Notes: generated by a model from the letters alone, not told the origin. DNA of 64,000 nucleotides from Ruminococcus sp. AF31-8BH (GCF_003460605.1 NZ_QTVN01000006.1:62001-126000), one strand, 5' to 3'; positions 51,991 to 62,654 are shown, counted from the first letter of the stretch. Program-made: numbers and translations.

Positions 51991-53600
51991 AGCTCGATAA
52001 TCTCCTCATCCCCAAGCTCGCCATACAGTTCCGCCACAGACTTCGGTACAGCCATGCCATCCGGCAGTGCCACTCTTTTCTCTTCTTTGCGCTTTTCCCC
52101 AAGCTCGCCGCCACGGATTCGGTAAACCAGCCCAAGCATCTGCAGCGTGATCAGCGGAGTCATGGCTACCATAGCCACCACGCCAAACGCGTCTGTCACA
52201 ATATTTCCGCCTACTGCCTGGCAGGCTCCCTGAGCCAGGGGAAGCAAAAAGGTAGCGGTCATAGGACCGGAAGCAACTCCACCGGAGTCAAAGGCAATAG
52301 CTGTAAAAATTTTCGGAACAAACAGACTGAGAATTAAGGCCACTGCATATCCCGGCACCAGAAAATAAAACACGGAAATCCCGGTAAGTACGCGGAGTAT
52401 GGAGATTCCCACAGAAACCGCTACGCCCACAGACAGGCTGATCTGAATGGATTTGCCGGAAATAGCCCCGTCTGTCAGCTCTTCCACCTGCTTCATCAGC
52501 ACATAAACCGCAGGCTCCGCTTTTACAATGAAATATCCGATCACCATTCCAAGCGGCACTAGAATCCAGTTCCATGGCAGATTTCCAAGCACAGTTCCAA
52601 GATAATTTCCTGCAGGAATGAAGCCTACATTTGCTCCTGTGAGAAACAGCACAAGCCCTATATATGTATAGAACAAACCAAAAATAATCTTAAACAGCAC
52701 ATCCTTATTCAGTTTCAGGGACACCACCTGGAAAATCCCGAAAAATACAGTAATCGGGAAAAGAGACGCTGCAATCTCCTTAAAATATTTCGGAAGAGCT
52801 GACGCAAACAGTCGTCCCAGTTCCACAGAATTCTCCACCTCAGTGACCGCCTCTGAGGTAAAAATCCCCTCAGTATGATACACAAGCCCCAGGATCAAAA
52901 CTGCCAGAATGGGACCTATGGAACACAGCGCTACAAGTCCGAAGCTGTCATCCCCGGCATGCTTATCGTTACGGATGGCTGCGATACCAACACCCAGCGC
53001 CATAATAAAGGGAACGGTCATAGGTCCAGTGGTCACCCCGCCGGAATCAAAGGCCACTGCCAGAAAATTTTCCGGAACGAACATTGCAATGACAAAAACC
53101 AGAATATAAAAACAGAATAACAACGGCGGCAGCGCGATTCCAAACAGAATACGAAGCAATGCCACAACAAGAAATGCGCCAACTCCTAATGCCACTGATA
53201 AGATCAGCACCATATTCGGCACAGAGGAAACCTGTTCTGCAAGAACCTGCAGATCGGGTTCAGAAATCGTAATAATAAAACCAAGAACAAAACCAAGAAT
53301 TACAATAAAGCCTAATTTCTTCGTGCGAAGCATACTGCCTCCCACATGCTCTCCCATAGGGGTCATGGACATTTCCGCGCCCATGGAGAAAAAGATCATG
53401 CCGATGATCACCAGCACCGATCCAATGAGAAATTCCACCAGAATACTGGGCGAGAGGGCCGCTATGGTAAACCCAAGCGCCAGAACGATCAGTACAATGG
53501 GCAGTACTGCGCTGATGGATTCCTTTGCCTTTTCTTTTGCATTTTCCTTTAGTACGGACGGATGCGTCCCGAACCTTCCAATTAATTTTCTTTTTTCCAC
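51987..53600 (-). CDS. DUF1538 family membrane protein (two repeats)
   Basis: 537 aa from GTG 53600 (GGAGG 5 nt upstream). Two similar halves of about six membrane segments each; both hold the mark AFDSGGVTTGPMTVPFIMALG / AFDSGGVASGPMTATFLLPL, with GAEMSMTPMGEHVG and ANVGFIPAGNYLG before them. Function unknown; a transport role controlled by PII is suggested by the gene next door. Stop TAG lies in the edge of a repeat. Confidence 0.85.
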   Translation of the reverse strand: MEKRKLIGRFGTHPSVLKENAKEKAKESISAVLPIVLIVLALGFTIAALSPSILVEFLIGSVLVIIGMIFFSMGAEMSMTPMGEHVGGSMLRTKKLGFIVILGFVLGFIITISEPDLQVLAEQVSSVPNMVLILSVALGVGAFLVVALLRILFGIALPPLLFCFYILVFVIAMFVPENFLAVAFDSGGVTTGPMTVPFIMALGVGIAAIRNDKHAGDDSFGLVALCSIGPILAVLILGLVYHTEGIFTSEAVTEVENSVELGRLFASALPKYFKEIAASLFPITVFFGIFQVVSLKLNKDVLFKIIFGLFYTYIGLVLFLTGANVGFIPAGNYLGTVLGNLPWNWILVPLGMVIGYFIVKAEPAVYVLMKQVEELTDGAISGKSIQISLSVGVAVSVGISILRVLTGISVFYFLVPGYAVALILSLFVPKIFTAIAFDSGGVASGPMTATFLLPLAQGACQAVGGNIVTDAFGVVAMVAMTPLITLQMLGLVYRIRGGELGEKRKEEKRVALPDGMAVPKSVAELYGELGDEEIIEL

Positions 53601-53711
53601 ATATACCTCCAATTCTTTATGCTCTGCTGCGGCTGATATGGATTATAGTACCATTTTTCCATAGGGTTCGTCATCTATAAATTAAAGATATATTCTTAAC
53701 TTTTTATAAAC

Positions 53712-53761
53712 AAAAACAGCCAGGGAAAAAATATAGTTTTATTCTATACTTCCCTGACTGT
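53712..53761 (-). terminator. Terminator after mnmA
   Basis: Minus strand: ACAGTCAGGGAA pairs with TTCCCTGGCTGT (one G-U) around an AT-rich loop, then TTTTTG. It is ~60 bp past the mnmA stop. Confidence 0.8.
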
Positions 53762-53818
53762 TATAATATTTCAATTCAGAACTGTTCCGTACTTTCACAG
53801 TTACTTTCGTTCTATTTT

Positions 53819-54889
53819 TCAGCCCACAATCACACCGCCGCCGATGACAACGTCTCCATCATACAAAACGGCAGCCTGTCCTTTGGTGATGGCTCTCTGG
53901 GATTCGTCAAAAATGATGTGCACTGTTTTTTCTCCGGTGACTTTTACGGTTGCCCACTGCTCCTTCTGACGGTAGCGCACCTTGGCTTTGGCACGGAACT
54001 CTGCCGGGGGATTGTCAAAAGCGATGAAATTAAAGTCCTCCACATCCAGTTCCCGATGGAACAGATCCTCATTGTCACCAAGAATTACCCGGTTCTCTGC
54101 CGGGCAGATCTTTGTCACATAAACCGGCTTGCCAGCTGCAATGCCAAGACCTTTCCGCTGTCCCACGGTGTAGCCGATGATTCCTTTATGTTTGCCAAGA
54201 ACGTTGCCGTCCTTGTCTGTAAAATCTCCTGCTGGATAGTCCTTACCTGTAAATCTGCGGATAAATCCTGCATAATCCCCATCTGGAACAAAGCAGATAT
54301 CCTGGCTGTCCGGCTTATCTGCATTGAAGAAATTCTGCTCATCTGCAATCATACGGGTCTGGTGCTTGTTCATATCCCCAAGCGGGAACATGGTATGTGC
54401 CAGCTGCTCCTGGGTCAGAGAGTAGAGCACATAGCTCTGGTCCTTGGCCGGGTCTGCGGCTTTTTTCAGAAGGTATCTGCCATCCTCACGCTGCTCGATT
54501 CTTGCATAATGGCCAGTCACAACATAGTGGCAGCCAAGCTCCTCTGCACGGTGATACAGGCTGTCGAATTTCAGATAGCGGTTGCAGTCAATACAGGGGT
54601 TTGGAGTTGCACCATTTTCATAAGCAGCTACAAACCGGTCCATGACCTGTTTCTTGAAATCTGCAGTAAAGTTAAAAACATAATAAGGGATTCCCAGATT
54701 GTGGGCTACGCTTCTTGCATCCTCCACATCATCTAAGGAACAGCAGCTTTTTTTGCGGCTGACGCCTGCATCCTCATTCTGGAAAAGCTTCATGGTCACG
54801 CCAATGCAGTCGTATCCATGCTCTTTCATCAGGTAAGCGGCTACGGAAGAATCCACGCCGCCGCTCATAGCGATCAGTGCCTTTTTCAT
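53819..54889 (-). CDS. mnmA: tRNA 2-thiouridylase MnmA
   Basis: 356 aa from the ATG at 54889 (MKKALIAMSGGVDSSVAAYL); an ATG five codons upstream is also possible, as each has a weak ribosome site. PP-loop SGGVDSS, catalytic cysteines in NPCIDCNRYLKF and SQDICFVPDGDY, and GHYARIEQ. It makes 2-thiouridine at position 34 of Lys, Glu and Gln tRNAs. The sulfur donor gene, a cysteine desulfurase, is directly upstream. Confidence 0.95.
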   Translation of the reverse strand: MKKALIAMSGGVDSSVAAYLMKEHGYDCIGVTMKLFQNEDAGVSRKKSCCSLDDVEDARSVAHNLGIPYYVFNFTADFKKQVMDRFVAAYENGATPNPCIDCNRYLKFDSLYHRAEELGCHYVVTGHYARIEQREDGRYLLKKAADPAKDQSYVLYSLTQEQLAHTMFPLGDMNKHQTRMIADEQNFFNADKPDSQDICFVPDGDYAGFIRRFTGKDYPAGDFTDKDGNVLGKHKGIIGYTVGQRKGLGIAAGKPVYVTKICPAENRVILGDNEDLFHRELDVEDFNFIAFDNPPAEFRAKAKVRYRQKEQWATVKVTGEKTVHIIFDESQRAITKGQAAVLYDGDVVIGGGVIVG

Positions 54890-55063
54890 GTTGTCTGACT
54901 CCATATATTTATACCTCGCGAATATTATTCTAAACGGGCGATTGCCCTGCTTGCTCCTACGTTTTAGTCTGAACCATATCCATGAATTCGCCTATACAAG
55001 CATAGTTCGTCTCCAGTTGCTGGCCAGGACTTTTACAGTTTACGTTTTGTATCATACACGTTT

Positions 55064-56254
55064 TTACAGCTCAAATTCCCGACTGCCTTTTACTTTCTCC
55101 TGCCAGTCAGCAGACATTCTCCGCAGATGCTCTACCACCTGTGGAATCACCTCCAGCATGTAATCCACTTCTTCTTCTGTATTAGATGCATCCAGGCTCA
55201 GCCTTAAGGATCCCTGGGCAATTTCCGGGGATCTTCCCAGTGCCAGCAGCACATGGCTCGGGTCCAACGCCCCCGAAGCGCACGCAGAGCCCGAGGAAGC
55301 ACAAATACCCTTACTATCCAGAAGAAGGAGAAGACTTTCTCCGGAAACTCCCTCAAAACAGAAATTCACATTCCCCGGAAGCCGGTTTCCTGCCGGACCG
55401 TTTAAAATACAGTGCGGAATCTTGGAAAGCCCCTGGATCAGCCGATCCCGCATAGCAGAAATCTTCCGCGCATTTTCCTCCATCAGAACGCATTCTTCTT
55501 TCAGCGCAGCTGCCATTCCCATGATTGCCGGAACGTTCTCCGTACCCGGACGTTTTCCCCGTTCCTGACCGCCGCCCTCCATAAGACTGCAAAGCTCCAT
55601 TCCTCTTCTGGCATACAATACGCCAATTCCCCTGGGGCCATGAAACTTATGTGCCGAAAGAGACAAAAGATCAATATTTTGTTTTTTCACATTCACAGGT
55701 ATATGTCCAACAGCCTGCACAGCATCTGTATGAAAAAGTACTCCATGGGCACGGCACACTTCACCGATTTTAGCAATAGGAAGAATAGATCCAATCTCAT
55801 TATTGGCAAACATTGTAGTAACAAGGCATGTATCCGGACGAATTGCCGCCTGTACCTGTTCTGCCGTAATATTTCCTTCCTCACCTGCATCCAGAAGCTC
55901 AACCTCAAATCCCTGCTCTTTCAGCTTTCTTAATGTGTAAAGCACTGCATGATGCTCAAACGCAGTAGAAATAATATGCTTCTTATTCTGCTTCTCACCA
56001 AGCATAGCCGCAGATATAATTGCCTGATTGTCAGATTCCGTTCCGCCTGATGTAAAATAAATCTCTTTTGGCGTACATCCAAGACAGCGTGCAATCTGCT
56101 CTCTTGCAGTCTGCAGTGCATCATTTGCTTCCATACCGATCTGGTGAAGACTGGATGGATTCCCGTAAGTATTTTCCATTGAGGAAACCATAGCCTCCAT
56201 AGCCTTATGGCTTATTTTAGTTGTTGCCGCATTGTCTGCATATATTCTGTCCAT
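55064..56254 (-). CDS. Cysteine desulfurase (NifS/IscS type)
   Basis: 396 aa. YADNAATTKIS opens it; PLP lysine in SLSAHKFHGPRGIG; catalytic cysteine in ASSGSACASGALDPSH. It moves sulfur from cysteine to an acceptor. Paired with mnmA (160 bp downstream), it most likely serves tRNA thiolation; no iscU or nifU is adjacent. AGAGG precedes the ATG. Confidence 0.93.
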   Translation of the reverse strand: MDRIYADNAATTKISHKAMEAMVSSMENTYGNPSSLHQIGMEANDALQTAREQIARCLGCTPKEIYFTSGGTESDNQAIISAAMLGEKQNKKHIISTAFEHHAVLYTLRKLKEQGFEVELLDAGEEGNITAEQVQAAIRPDTCLVTTMFANNEIGSILPIAKIGEVCRAHGVLFHTDAVQAVGHIPVNVKKQNIDLLSLSAHKFHGPRGIGVLYARRGMELCSLMEGGGQERGKRPGTENVPAIMGMAAALKEECVLMEENARKISAMRDRLIQGLSKIPHCILNGPAGNRLPGNVNFCFEGVSGESLLLLLDSKGICASSGSACASGALDPSHVLLALGRSPEIAQGSLRLSLDASNTEEEVDYMLEVIPQVVEHLRRMSADWQEKVKGSREFEL

Positions 56255-56294
56255 ATCTCAAAATCCTCTATTAATTAGAAACCCATTTTTTCTT

Positions 56295-56337
56295 ATAAAA
56301 CGGACATGTTGGCTGCCATCTGGGACTTTCACAGTAA
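56295..56337 (+). repeat. Dispersed repeat, family 2, two joined ends
   Basis: ATAAAACGGACATGT is joined directly to TGGCTGCCATCTGGGACTTT CACAGTAA. These are the two outer ends of the 34112-34318 copy, so the ~160-bp centre is missing. It begins 5 bp after the cardiolipin synthase stop. Confidence 0.65.
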
Positions 56338-56341
56338 TCAT

Positions 56342-57892
56342 TTACAACATAGGCGCAAACAATCTCAGTATGCTCTGCATTGCCCGCACTGCAATATTTC
56401 TGCCTCTGCAGAATTCCAGTGTCACTGGATTGCAGTAATCCAGGGTATCTGTAAAGTCTTTTTTAATGTCCCCGATCACCTTGTTGCAGTAAATCCACAC
56501 TCCATCCTCAAAGTGAAGATAAAGGCTGCGGTAATCCAGGTTAATCGTTCCCACCACGCCAATCTCATCATCGCACACAAAGGACTTTGCATGAAGAAAT
56601 CCCGGCTGATACTCATAAATCTTTACCCCAGCCTCAAGCAGCTGCTCATAGTAAGACTGGGTAAGAAGAAATACCAGCTTCTTGTCCGGAATTCCCGGTG
56701 TCATCAGACGCACATCCACACCGCTCTTCGCCGCAAGGCAAAGGGCAGTCATCATCTCATTGTCGATAACCAGATAGGGCGTACAGATGTACACATAATC
56801 TCTGGCACGATTGATGATGTTCAGATAAACATTCTCACCCACTGTCTCATTGTCCAAAGGGGAATCGCAGAAAGGCTGGATAAATCCATCCCCCTCAAAA
56901 GCCTCCGGGTGCCATACATGGGGCAGATATTCCTCCAAGCTGCTGTCCTGGCGATTATTGGTTACCACATTCCACATGTGAAGGAACATGGCGGTCATAT
57001 TCCAGACTGCCTCGCCTTTCAGCATGACAGCTGTATCTTTCCAGTGGCCGAAGCGCTCCTTCTGGTTAATGTACTCATCTGCCAGGTTCACCCCGCCTGT
57101 AAATCCCACGTAACCGTCAATGATACAGAATTTCCTGTGGTCACGGTTGTTCTGGATAATGTTCAGAATCGGACGGAAAGGATTGAACACCTGACACTTG
57201 ATGCCCTTCGCCCGCATGGTTTCATAATATTTATGAGGAAGTGTGGTAAGACAGCCCATGTCATCATAGATCAGACGGACGTCCAGCCCTTCCTTAACTT
57301 TCTTCTCCAGAATATCCAGAATGGTTCTCCACATGACCCCATCATGGATAATAAAATATTCAATAAAAATGTAATGCTGCGCCTGCTCCAGTTCCTTCAC
57401 AAGAACCGGGAACATATCGTCTCCCACCTGGAAATATTCCGCTGTGGTGTTTCCATGGGCAGGATAGCCGGAATTCCGATATATATAGTCCGACTGATTG
57501 CAGGCAGAGGCATCTTCCATTCTTAGCTGTTCATGAAGGTCAGGTTCTGTCTGCAAAAGATTGCTGGATTTCGCCAGCATATCATTAAACCGCTCCTGCA
57601 TATAAGCCGCAATTCTGGAACGTCCAAATACCAGATAAAGAACAAGGCCAAATACAGGCAGGCACAAAATCAGCATGGTCCAGGCCAGTTTATACGAGGG
57701 ATTGATCTTTCGGTTTACAATCACCAGAACCACAAGAATACTGATTGCATCCAACGCGATAGACATATATCTGGAATAGCCTGCAAGGCGGAGAAAGATG
57801 GTCAGCAGCCAGCCAAGCTGTACTGCCATCGCAAATACCACATAAAAAATCCGGTTAAACAGAAGCTTGGCAATTTTCTTCAGAATCATCAT
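56342..57892 (-). CDS. cls: Cardiolipin synthase
   Basis: 516 aa. Two N-terminal membrane helices (~10-30, ~38-58) and a short third part, then two phospholipase D HKD motifs: HRKFCIIDGYVGFTGG and HAKSFVCDDEIGVVGT. It joins two phosphatidylglycerols to cardiolipin at the membrane. It is a single gene between rpsU and the cysteine desulfurase gene. Confidence 0.95.
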   Translation of the reverse strand: MMILKKIAKLLFNRIFYVVFAMAVQLGWLLTIFLRLAGYSRYMSIALDAISILVVLVIVNRKINPSYKLAWTMLILCLPVFGLVLYLVFGRSRIAAYMQERFNDMLAKSSNLLQTEPDLHEQLRMEDASACNQSDYIYRNSGYPAHGNTTAEYFQVGDDMFPVLVKELEQAQHYIFIEYFIIHDGVMWRTILDILEKKVKEGLDVRLIYDDMGCLTTLPHKYYETMRAKGIKCQVFNPFRPILNIIQNNRDHRKFCIIDGYVGFTGGVNLADEYINQKERFGHWKDTAVMLKGEAVWNMTAMFLHMWNVVTNNRQDSSLEEYLPHVWHPEAFEGDGFIQPFCDSPLDNETVGENVYLNIINRARDYVYICTPYLVIDNEMMTALCLAAKSGVDVRLMTPGIPDKKLVFLLTQSYYEQLLEAGVKIYEYQPGFLHAKSFVCDDEIGVVGTINLDYRSLYLHFEDGVWIYCNKVIGDIKKDFTDTLDYCNPVTLEFCRGRNIAVRAMQSILRLFAPML

Positions 57893-57913
57893 AAGTCTTT
57901 CTTTCCCTCATTT

Positions 57914-57947
57914 AAAAATCCCTGACTGAATGCAGCCAGGGATTTTT
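57914..57947. terminator. Terminator after rpsU
   Basis: AAAAATCCCTGACTG and CAGCCAGGGATTTTT pair (one mismatch) with T-runs on both strands; 9 bp past the rpsU stop. Confidence 0.85.
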
Positions 57948-57955
57948 GCGCACAA

Positions 57956-58132
57956 TTAATTATATTTACGTTTTCTTGCGGCTTCAGATTTTTTCTTACG
58001 ACGAACGCTTGGTTTCTCGTAATGCTCTCTTTTGCGGATTTCCTGCTGGATACCTGCTTTTGCGCAGCTTCTCTTGAATCTGCGAAGAGCGCTATCTAAA
58101 GTCTCGTTTTCTTTTACGATAACGTTTGACAT
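57956..58132 (-). CDS. rpsU: 30S ribosomal protein S21
   Basis: 58 aa, full length, from the ATG at 58132. [20 protein letters not shown] and the basic tail [15 protein letters not shown] are typical. S21 sits near the anti-Shine-Dalgarno region of the 30S subunit. AGGTG lies 7 nt before the ATG. Confidence 0.96.
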   Translation of the reverse strand: MSNVIVKENETLDSALRRFKRSCAKAGIQQEIRKREHYEKPSVRRKKKSEAARKRKYN

Positions 58133-58210
58133 AGACTCACACCTAACCTCCCTCCAGTTGTAGATTGTGCTAAAATACAACTGTCTGGGTATTTTTCTTG
58201 CACGAACATT

Positions 58211-58240
58211 ATTATATATCATACAGTCGGGGTTCGTCAA
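58211..58240 (-). promoter_or_regulatory. Promoter of rpsU
   Basis: Minus strand: -35 TTGACG (58235-58240), 18-nt spacer, consensus -10 TATAAT (58211-58216). Leader of ~70 nt. Confidence 0.75.
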
Positions 58241-58314
58241 CAACTTTTGGTTTAATTTTACAAAAAATTTTGACGAATTTCCCGCAGGCCAGGGTGCAGT
58301 TATGAACAGATCTT

Positions 58315-60954
58315 CTAGTGAAGCTGTCCTTCCAGGATTCCGGCAACTGCTGCAATGGCTTCATCTGCTTTTTCCGGATTCTTTCCGCCGGCCTGAGCCA
58401 TGTTCGGACGGCCGCCGCCGCCACCGCCAACGATAGCTGCCACTGCCTTGATCAGGTTGCCCGCATGTGCTCCTGCTTTCTGTGCGGAATCCGTAGCCAT
58501 TGCAAGAAGGCTTACCTTGCCCTCGTTCACTGCTGCAAGAACTACAACGCCCTCACCAAGCTTCTCTTTAAGCTGGTCACCAAGATCACGAAGTCCGTTC
58601 ATGTCAACGCCCTCTACCTTGGCAGCAAGAAGCTTCACGCCTTTTACTTCCACAACCTGGTTCATAACATCCCCAAGAGATCCCTGAGCCAGCTTGCTCT
58701 TCAGAGACTCGTTCTCGCTTGCAAGAGCTTTCATCTCACCCTGAAGGTGTGCAATCTTCTCAACCATCTCAGAAGGAGTGGTCTTCAGAGCCTTAGCAGC
58801 CTCGTGAAGAAGTGCTTCCTGTTTCTTATAGTATTCCAGAACGCCGTTGCCAGTCAGTGCCTCAATACGGCGCACGCCTGCAGCGATACCGGACTCAGAT
58901 ACGATCTTGAACAGCATAATGGAGCTTGTGTTTGCAACGTGGGTACCGCCGCAAAGTTCTTTGGAGAAATCGCCCATGGATACCACACGTACCTTCTGGG
59001 AATACTTCTCGCCGAACAGTGCCATAGCGCCGGATTTCTTTGCTTCCTCAACGCCCATGATGTCTGTGTGGACCTCAAGGCCAGCCTGGATCTGCTCATT
59101 TACGATTTTCTCTGTTTTCTCAATCTCCTCAGGTGTCATAGCTGTAAAGTGAGCGAAGTCAAAACGAAGTCTGTCCGCAGTTACCAGGGAACCTTTCTGC
59201 TCTACATGGGAACCAAGAACCTCTTTCAGGGCTTTCTGAAGAAGGTGTGTTGCACTGTGGTTCTTCTCGATGTCTTTTCTTGCGGCAACGTTTACTTTCA
59301 GGGAAACAGTCTCACCCTTGGAGATCATGCCGGATTCCATATGTCCTACATGGCCGAATTTGCCGCCGCGAAGCTTGATGGTATCTTCCACAACAAATTT
59401 GCCGTTTGCAGTCTCGATCACACCGGTATCTCCAACCTGTCCGCCCATGGTAGCGTAGAAAGGTGTTTTCTCTACGAAAATGGTGCCTTTCTGGCCTTCC
59501 ATCAGGGAATCCACGATCTCATCCTCTGTTGTGAGAACAGTAACCGGGGACTCAAAGGAAAGGTGGTCATATCCAACAAACTCTGTGGTTACAGAGGTGT
59601 CGATCTGGTCATATACAGTTGCGTCAGCACCCATATAGTTGGTTACCTCACGGGAGGAACGTGCTTTCTCTCTCTGCTCATCCATAGCAGCCTTGAAGCC
59701 TTCCTCGTCGATCTCATAGCCTTTTTCCTCAAGGATCTCCTTGGTCAGGTCAAGAGGGAATCCGTAGGTGTCATATAATTTGAATGCGTTCTCGCCGGAA
59801 AGAGTCTTCTCTCCTGCTGCATTCATAGCTTCTTCCATATCTGCCAGGATGCGAAGTCCCTGGTCGATGGTCTTGCCAAACTGATTCTCCTCGTTGGTGA
59901 GAACGTTGAAGATGAACTCTTTCTTCTCTTCCAGTTCCGGATATCCGTCCTTAGAACCGCTGATCACTTCTGCACTTAAGGTTGCAAGGAAGTTGCCCTC
60001 GATTCCAAGAAGTCTTCCGTGTCTTGCTGCACGGCGGATCAGACGGCGAAGTACGTATCCTCTTCCCTCATTGGTCGGCATGATTCCATCGGAAATCATG
60101 AATGTAGCGGAACGGATATGGTCTGTGATCAGACGGATGGAAACGTCATCCTCATGGTGTACGCCGTATTCCTTGCCGGAAATCTTGCTTACCAGGTTAC
60201 GAAGGGAACAGATGGTGTCTACATCGAAAATAGAATCTACGTCCTGGACAACAACTGCCAGACGCTCAAGTCCCATACCGGTATCAATGTTCTTCTGCTT
60301 CAGGGTTGTGTAGTTACCGTTTCCGTCATTCTCAAACTGGGTAAATACGTTGTTCCATACTTCCATGTAACGGTCGCAGTCGCATCCTACTGTACATCCT
60401 GGCTTGCCGCAGCCGTATTTCTCTCCGCGGTCATAGTAGATCTCTGAACATGGACCGCATGGACCTGCGCCATGCTCCCAGAAGTTGTCCTCTTTGCCGA
60501 ATTTGAAAATACGCTCTGCCGGAATTCCGATTTCTTTGTTCCAGATATCGAAAGCCTCGTCATCCTCAAGGTATACAGACGGGTAAAGACGGTTCGGATC
60601 CAGTCCAACTACCTCTGTTAAAAATTCCCAGGACCAGTGGATAGCTTCTCTCTTAAAGTAATCTCCAAAAGAGAAGTTTCCAAGCATCTCGAAGAAGGTA
60701 CCGTGACGTGCTGTCTTACCTACATTCTCGATATCGCCTGTACGGATACATTTCTGACAGGTACTTACTCTTGTACGCGGTGGTTTCTCTGCTCCTGTGA
60801 AATATGGTTTCAGTGGTGTCATTCCTGCGTTGATCAGCAGGATGCTTTTATCGCCCTGTGGAACCAATGGAAAGCTTTTCAGTACAAGATGTCCCTTGCT
60901 CTCCATGAAATCCAGAAACATTTTTCGAAGTTCGTTTACTCCGTATTTCTTCAT
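58315..60954 (-). CDS. alaS: Alanyl-tRNA synthetase
   Basis: 879 aa from the ATG at 60954 (GGAGGA upstream). Class II core: [32 protein letters not shown] and [17 protein letters not shown]. The editing domain has zinc ligands HSATHLLQ and [12 protein letters not shown]. The C-terminal glycine-rich part ([17 protein letters not shown]) is the C-Ala domain. It charges tRNA-Ala and clears Ser-tRNA-Ala. Confidence 0.97.
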   Translation of the reverse strand: MKKYGVNELRKMFLDFMESKGHLVLKSFPLVPQGDKSILLINAGMTPLKPYFTGAEKPPRTRVSTCQKCIRTGDIENVGKTARHGTFFEMLGNFSFGDYFKREAIHWSWEFLTEVVGLDPNRLYPSVYLEDDEAFDIWNKEIGIPAERIFKFGKEDNFWEHGAGPCGPCSEIYYDRGEKYGCGKPGCTVGCDCDRYMEVWNNVFTQFENDGNGNYTTLKQKNIDTGMGLERLAVVVQDVDSIFDVDTICSLRNLVSKISGKEYGVHHEDDVSIRLITDHIRSATFMISDGIMPTNEGRGYVLRRLIRRAARHGRLLGIEGNFLATLSAEVISGSKDGYPELEEKKEFIFNVLTNEENQFGKTIDQGLRILADMEEAMNAAGEKTLSGENAFKLYDTYGFPLDLTKEILEEKGYEIDEEGFKAAMDEQREKARSSREVTNYMGADATVYDQIDTSVTTEFVGYDHLSFESPVTVLTTEDEIVDSLMEGQKGTIFVEKTPFYATMGGQVGDTGVIETANGKFVVEDTIKLRGGKFGHVGHMESGMISKGETVSLKVNVAARKDIEKNHSATHLLQKALKEVLGSHVEQKGSLVTADRLRFDFAHFTAMTPEEIEKTEKIVNEQIQAGLEVHTDIMGVEEAKKSGAMALFGEKYSQKVRVVSMGDFSKELCGGTHVANTSSIMLFKIVSESGIAAGVRRIEALTGNGVLEYYKKQEALLHEAAKALKTTPSEMVEKIAHLQGEMKALASENESLKSKLAQGSLGDVMNQVVEVKGVKLLAAKVEGVDMNGLRDLGDQLKEKLGEGVVVLAAVNEGKVSLLAMATDSAQKAGAHAGNLIKAVAAIVGGGGGGRPNMAQAGGKNPEKADEAIAAVAGILEGQLH

Positions 60955-60984
60955 TTCAAATCTCCTCCTACGCAATAAAGAAGT

Positions 60985-61032
60985 GCATTTCCTCTTTGGG
61001 TGCAGAAGCCGCAGCTGCTGCACCGGAAATGC
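60985..61032 (-). promoter_or_regulatory. Nested hairpin in the alaS leader
   Basis: Minus strand: GCATTTCC pairs with GGAAATGC, enclosing GGTGCAG/CTGCACC. It lies between the alaS promoter and start codon; the tail ACTTCTTTATTG is only weakly T-rich. Could be a leader structure. Confidence 0.45.
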
Positions 61033-61045
61033 TTGCATAGTCTAT

Positions 61046-61074
61046 ATGATATCATAGATCTTTATTACGGTCAA
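61046..61074 (-). promoter_or_regulatory. Promoter of alaS
   Basis: Minus strand: -35 TTGACC (61069-61074), 17-nt spacer, -10 TATCAT (61046-61051), placed right at the end of tyrS. So alaS can be expressed apart from T-box control. Confidence 0.6.
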
Positions 61075-61076
61075 AA

Positions 61077-62306
61077 TTATTTTGTAAATACTTTATTGAA
61101 TTTCTTCTTTCCTCTCTTGAGGACAACGCCGTCACCTGTAAGGGCATCCTTGGAAAGTACATGCTTGATGTCCATTACTTTCTCGCCGTCTACAGAAACG
61201 CCGCCCTGCTCGATGGCTCTTCTTCCCTCGGAACGGGTGGTTACCAGTGCGGATTTTACAAGAAGGCTGATCAGGTCGATGTTTCCTTCCTCATCAAAAT
61301 CCTCTGCTGCAAGCTCAGTAGTTGGCATATGCTCTGTGTCTGCTCCGCCTGCGAAAAGGGCCTTTGCCCCTGCTTCTGCTTTCTTTGCTTCCTCAGTTCC
61401 GTGAACAAGCTCGGTCAGCTGGAATGCAAGGATCTCTTTTGCCTTATTCAGCTGGCTGCCTTCCCATTTCTCCATCTCCTGGATTTCTTCTAACGGAAGG
61501 AAAGTAAGAAGCTTCATGCATTTGATCACGTCTGCGTCATCTACATTTCTCCAGTACTGATAGAAATCAAATGGAGAGGTCTTATTCGGATCAAGCCATA
61601 CAGCGCCGGACTGTGTTTTGCCCATCTTCTTGCCCTCAGAGTTCAGAAGAAGGGTGATGGTCATAGCGTATGCATCTTTGCCAAGCTTACGGCGGATCAG
61701 CTCTGTACCGCCGAGCATGTTGCTCCACTGGTCATCGCCTCCAAACTGCATGTTGCAGCCGTATTTCTGGTACAGCATGTAGAAATCGTAGCTCTGCATG
61801 ATCATGTAATTGAATTCCAGGAAGCTTAAGCCTCTTTCCATACGCTGCTTGTAGCACTCAGCAGTCAGCATACGGTTGACGGAAAAGTGGGCGCCAACCT
61901 CGCGAAGAAGCTCTACATAGTTCAAATTCATCAGCCACTCTGCATTGTTTACCATGAGTGCCTTGCCATCGGAAAAATCAATAAAACGCTCCATCTGTTT
62001 CTTGAAGCAGTCGATATTGTGCTGGATGGTTTCCTTGGTCAGCATCTGACGCATATCGGTTCTTCCGGATGGGTCACCGATCATACCGGTTCCGCCTCCA
62101 AGAAGGGCGATTGGTCTGTTTCCTGCCATCTGAAGACGCTTCATCAGGCAAAGTGCCATAAAGTGTCCTACATGAAGGCTGTCTGCGGTAGGGTCAAATC
62201 CGATGTAGAAGGTAGCCTTACCGTTGTTTACCATTTCCTTAATCTCATCTTCGTCAGTTACCTGGGCGATCAGCCCTCTGGCTTTCAGTTCTTCCCAAAC
62301 TGTCAT
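61077..62306 (-). CDS. tyrS: Tyrosyl-tRNA synthetase
   Basis: 409 aa from the ATG at 62306 behind AGGAGG. Class I motifs [10 protein letters not shown] (HIGH) and [14 protein letters not shown] (KMSKS variant); [13 protein letters not shown] in the tyrosine site; C-terminal S4 RNA-binding domain ([20 protein letters not shown]...). It charges tRNA-Tyr. A T-box leader precedes it. Confidence 0.97.
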   Translation of the reverse strand: MTVWEELKARGLIAQVTDEDEIKEMVNNGKATFYIGFDPTADSLHVGHFMALCLMKRLQMAGNRPIALLGGGTGMIGDPSGRTDMRQMLTKETIQHNIDCFKKQMERFIDFSDGKALMVNNAEWLMNLNYVELLREVGAHFSVNRMLTAECYKQRMERGLSFLEFNYMIMQSYDFYMLYQKYGCNMQFGGDDQWSNMLGGTELIRRKLGKDAYAMTITLLLNSEGKKMGKTQSGAVWLDPNKTSPFDFYQYWRNVDDADVIKCMKLLTFLPLEEIQEMEKWEGSQLNKAKEILAFQLTELVHGTEEAKKAEAGAKALFAGGADTEHMPTTELAAEDFDEEGNIDLISLLVKSALVTTRSEGRRAIEQGGVSVDGEKVMDIKHVLSKDALTGDGVVLKRGKKKFNKVFTK

Positions 62307-62321
62307 GTTATTTTCCTCCTG

Positions 62322-62650
62322 AATAAAAAAATACCCGGTTCCTTTTGTCCCTTTAGGACGAGAACCGGGTCCCGCGTTACCACCTAAATTCACAGAAAGC
62401 TCGCACTTCCTGCCTCGATAAGTGACTGTATCAATCACCCCGGCATGATAACGTATGCCACTCCGTTGCAGCCTACTTGGTACGTTCCTGCATTCCTTTA
62501 TCACAGGAAAACCGTTCGGTGCAAAGCTCCGGGATGTATTCGCCTGTATTCTTCTCTGGGGTTCTGCATGCGCCTCTCACCATCCGGCAGCTCTCTGTAA
62601 GCTCTTCCCAGGGCTACTTGTTCCCTTCAAAGCCTTTGTCTTTTAATACT
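62322..62650 (-). ncRNA. T-box riboswitch leader of tyrS
   Basis: On the minus strand the T-box proper is TAGGTGGTAACGCGGGA (62370-62386). After it CCCGGTTC pairs with GAACCGGG (62334-62369) and runs into TATTTTTTTATTC, the terminator. Upstream, stem I features AAGTAG, ACAGAGAG and GTGAGAGG are in the usual order, and a UAC tyrosine codon occurs in AAGAATACAGG (or GCGAATACATC). Uncharged tRNA-Tyr would favour read-through. Confidence 0.9.
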
Positions 62651-62654
62651 TGCA

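Noticed and set aside
58318..59778. 486-codon plus-strand frame opposite alaS
   Set aside because: The alaS motifs are clear on the minus strand; the opposite frame has no recognisable domain.
60995..61023. Run of alanine codons (GCA GCA GCT GCG GCT TCT GCA) before alaS, suggesting an attenuation leader peptide
   Set aside because: The frame has no ATG, GTG or TTG with a ribosome site before it, and the bases are explained by the inner hairpin.
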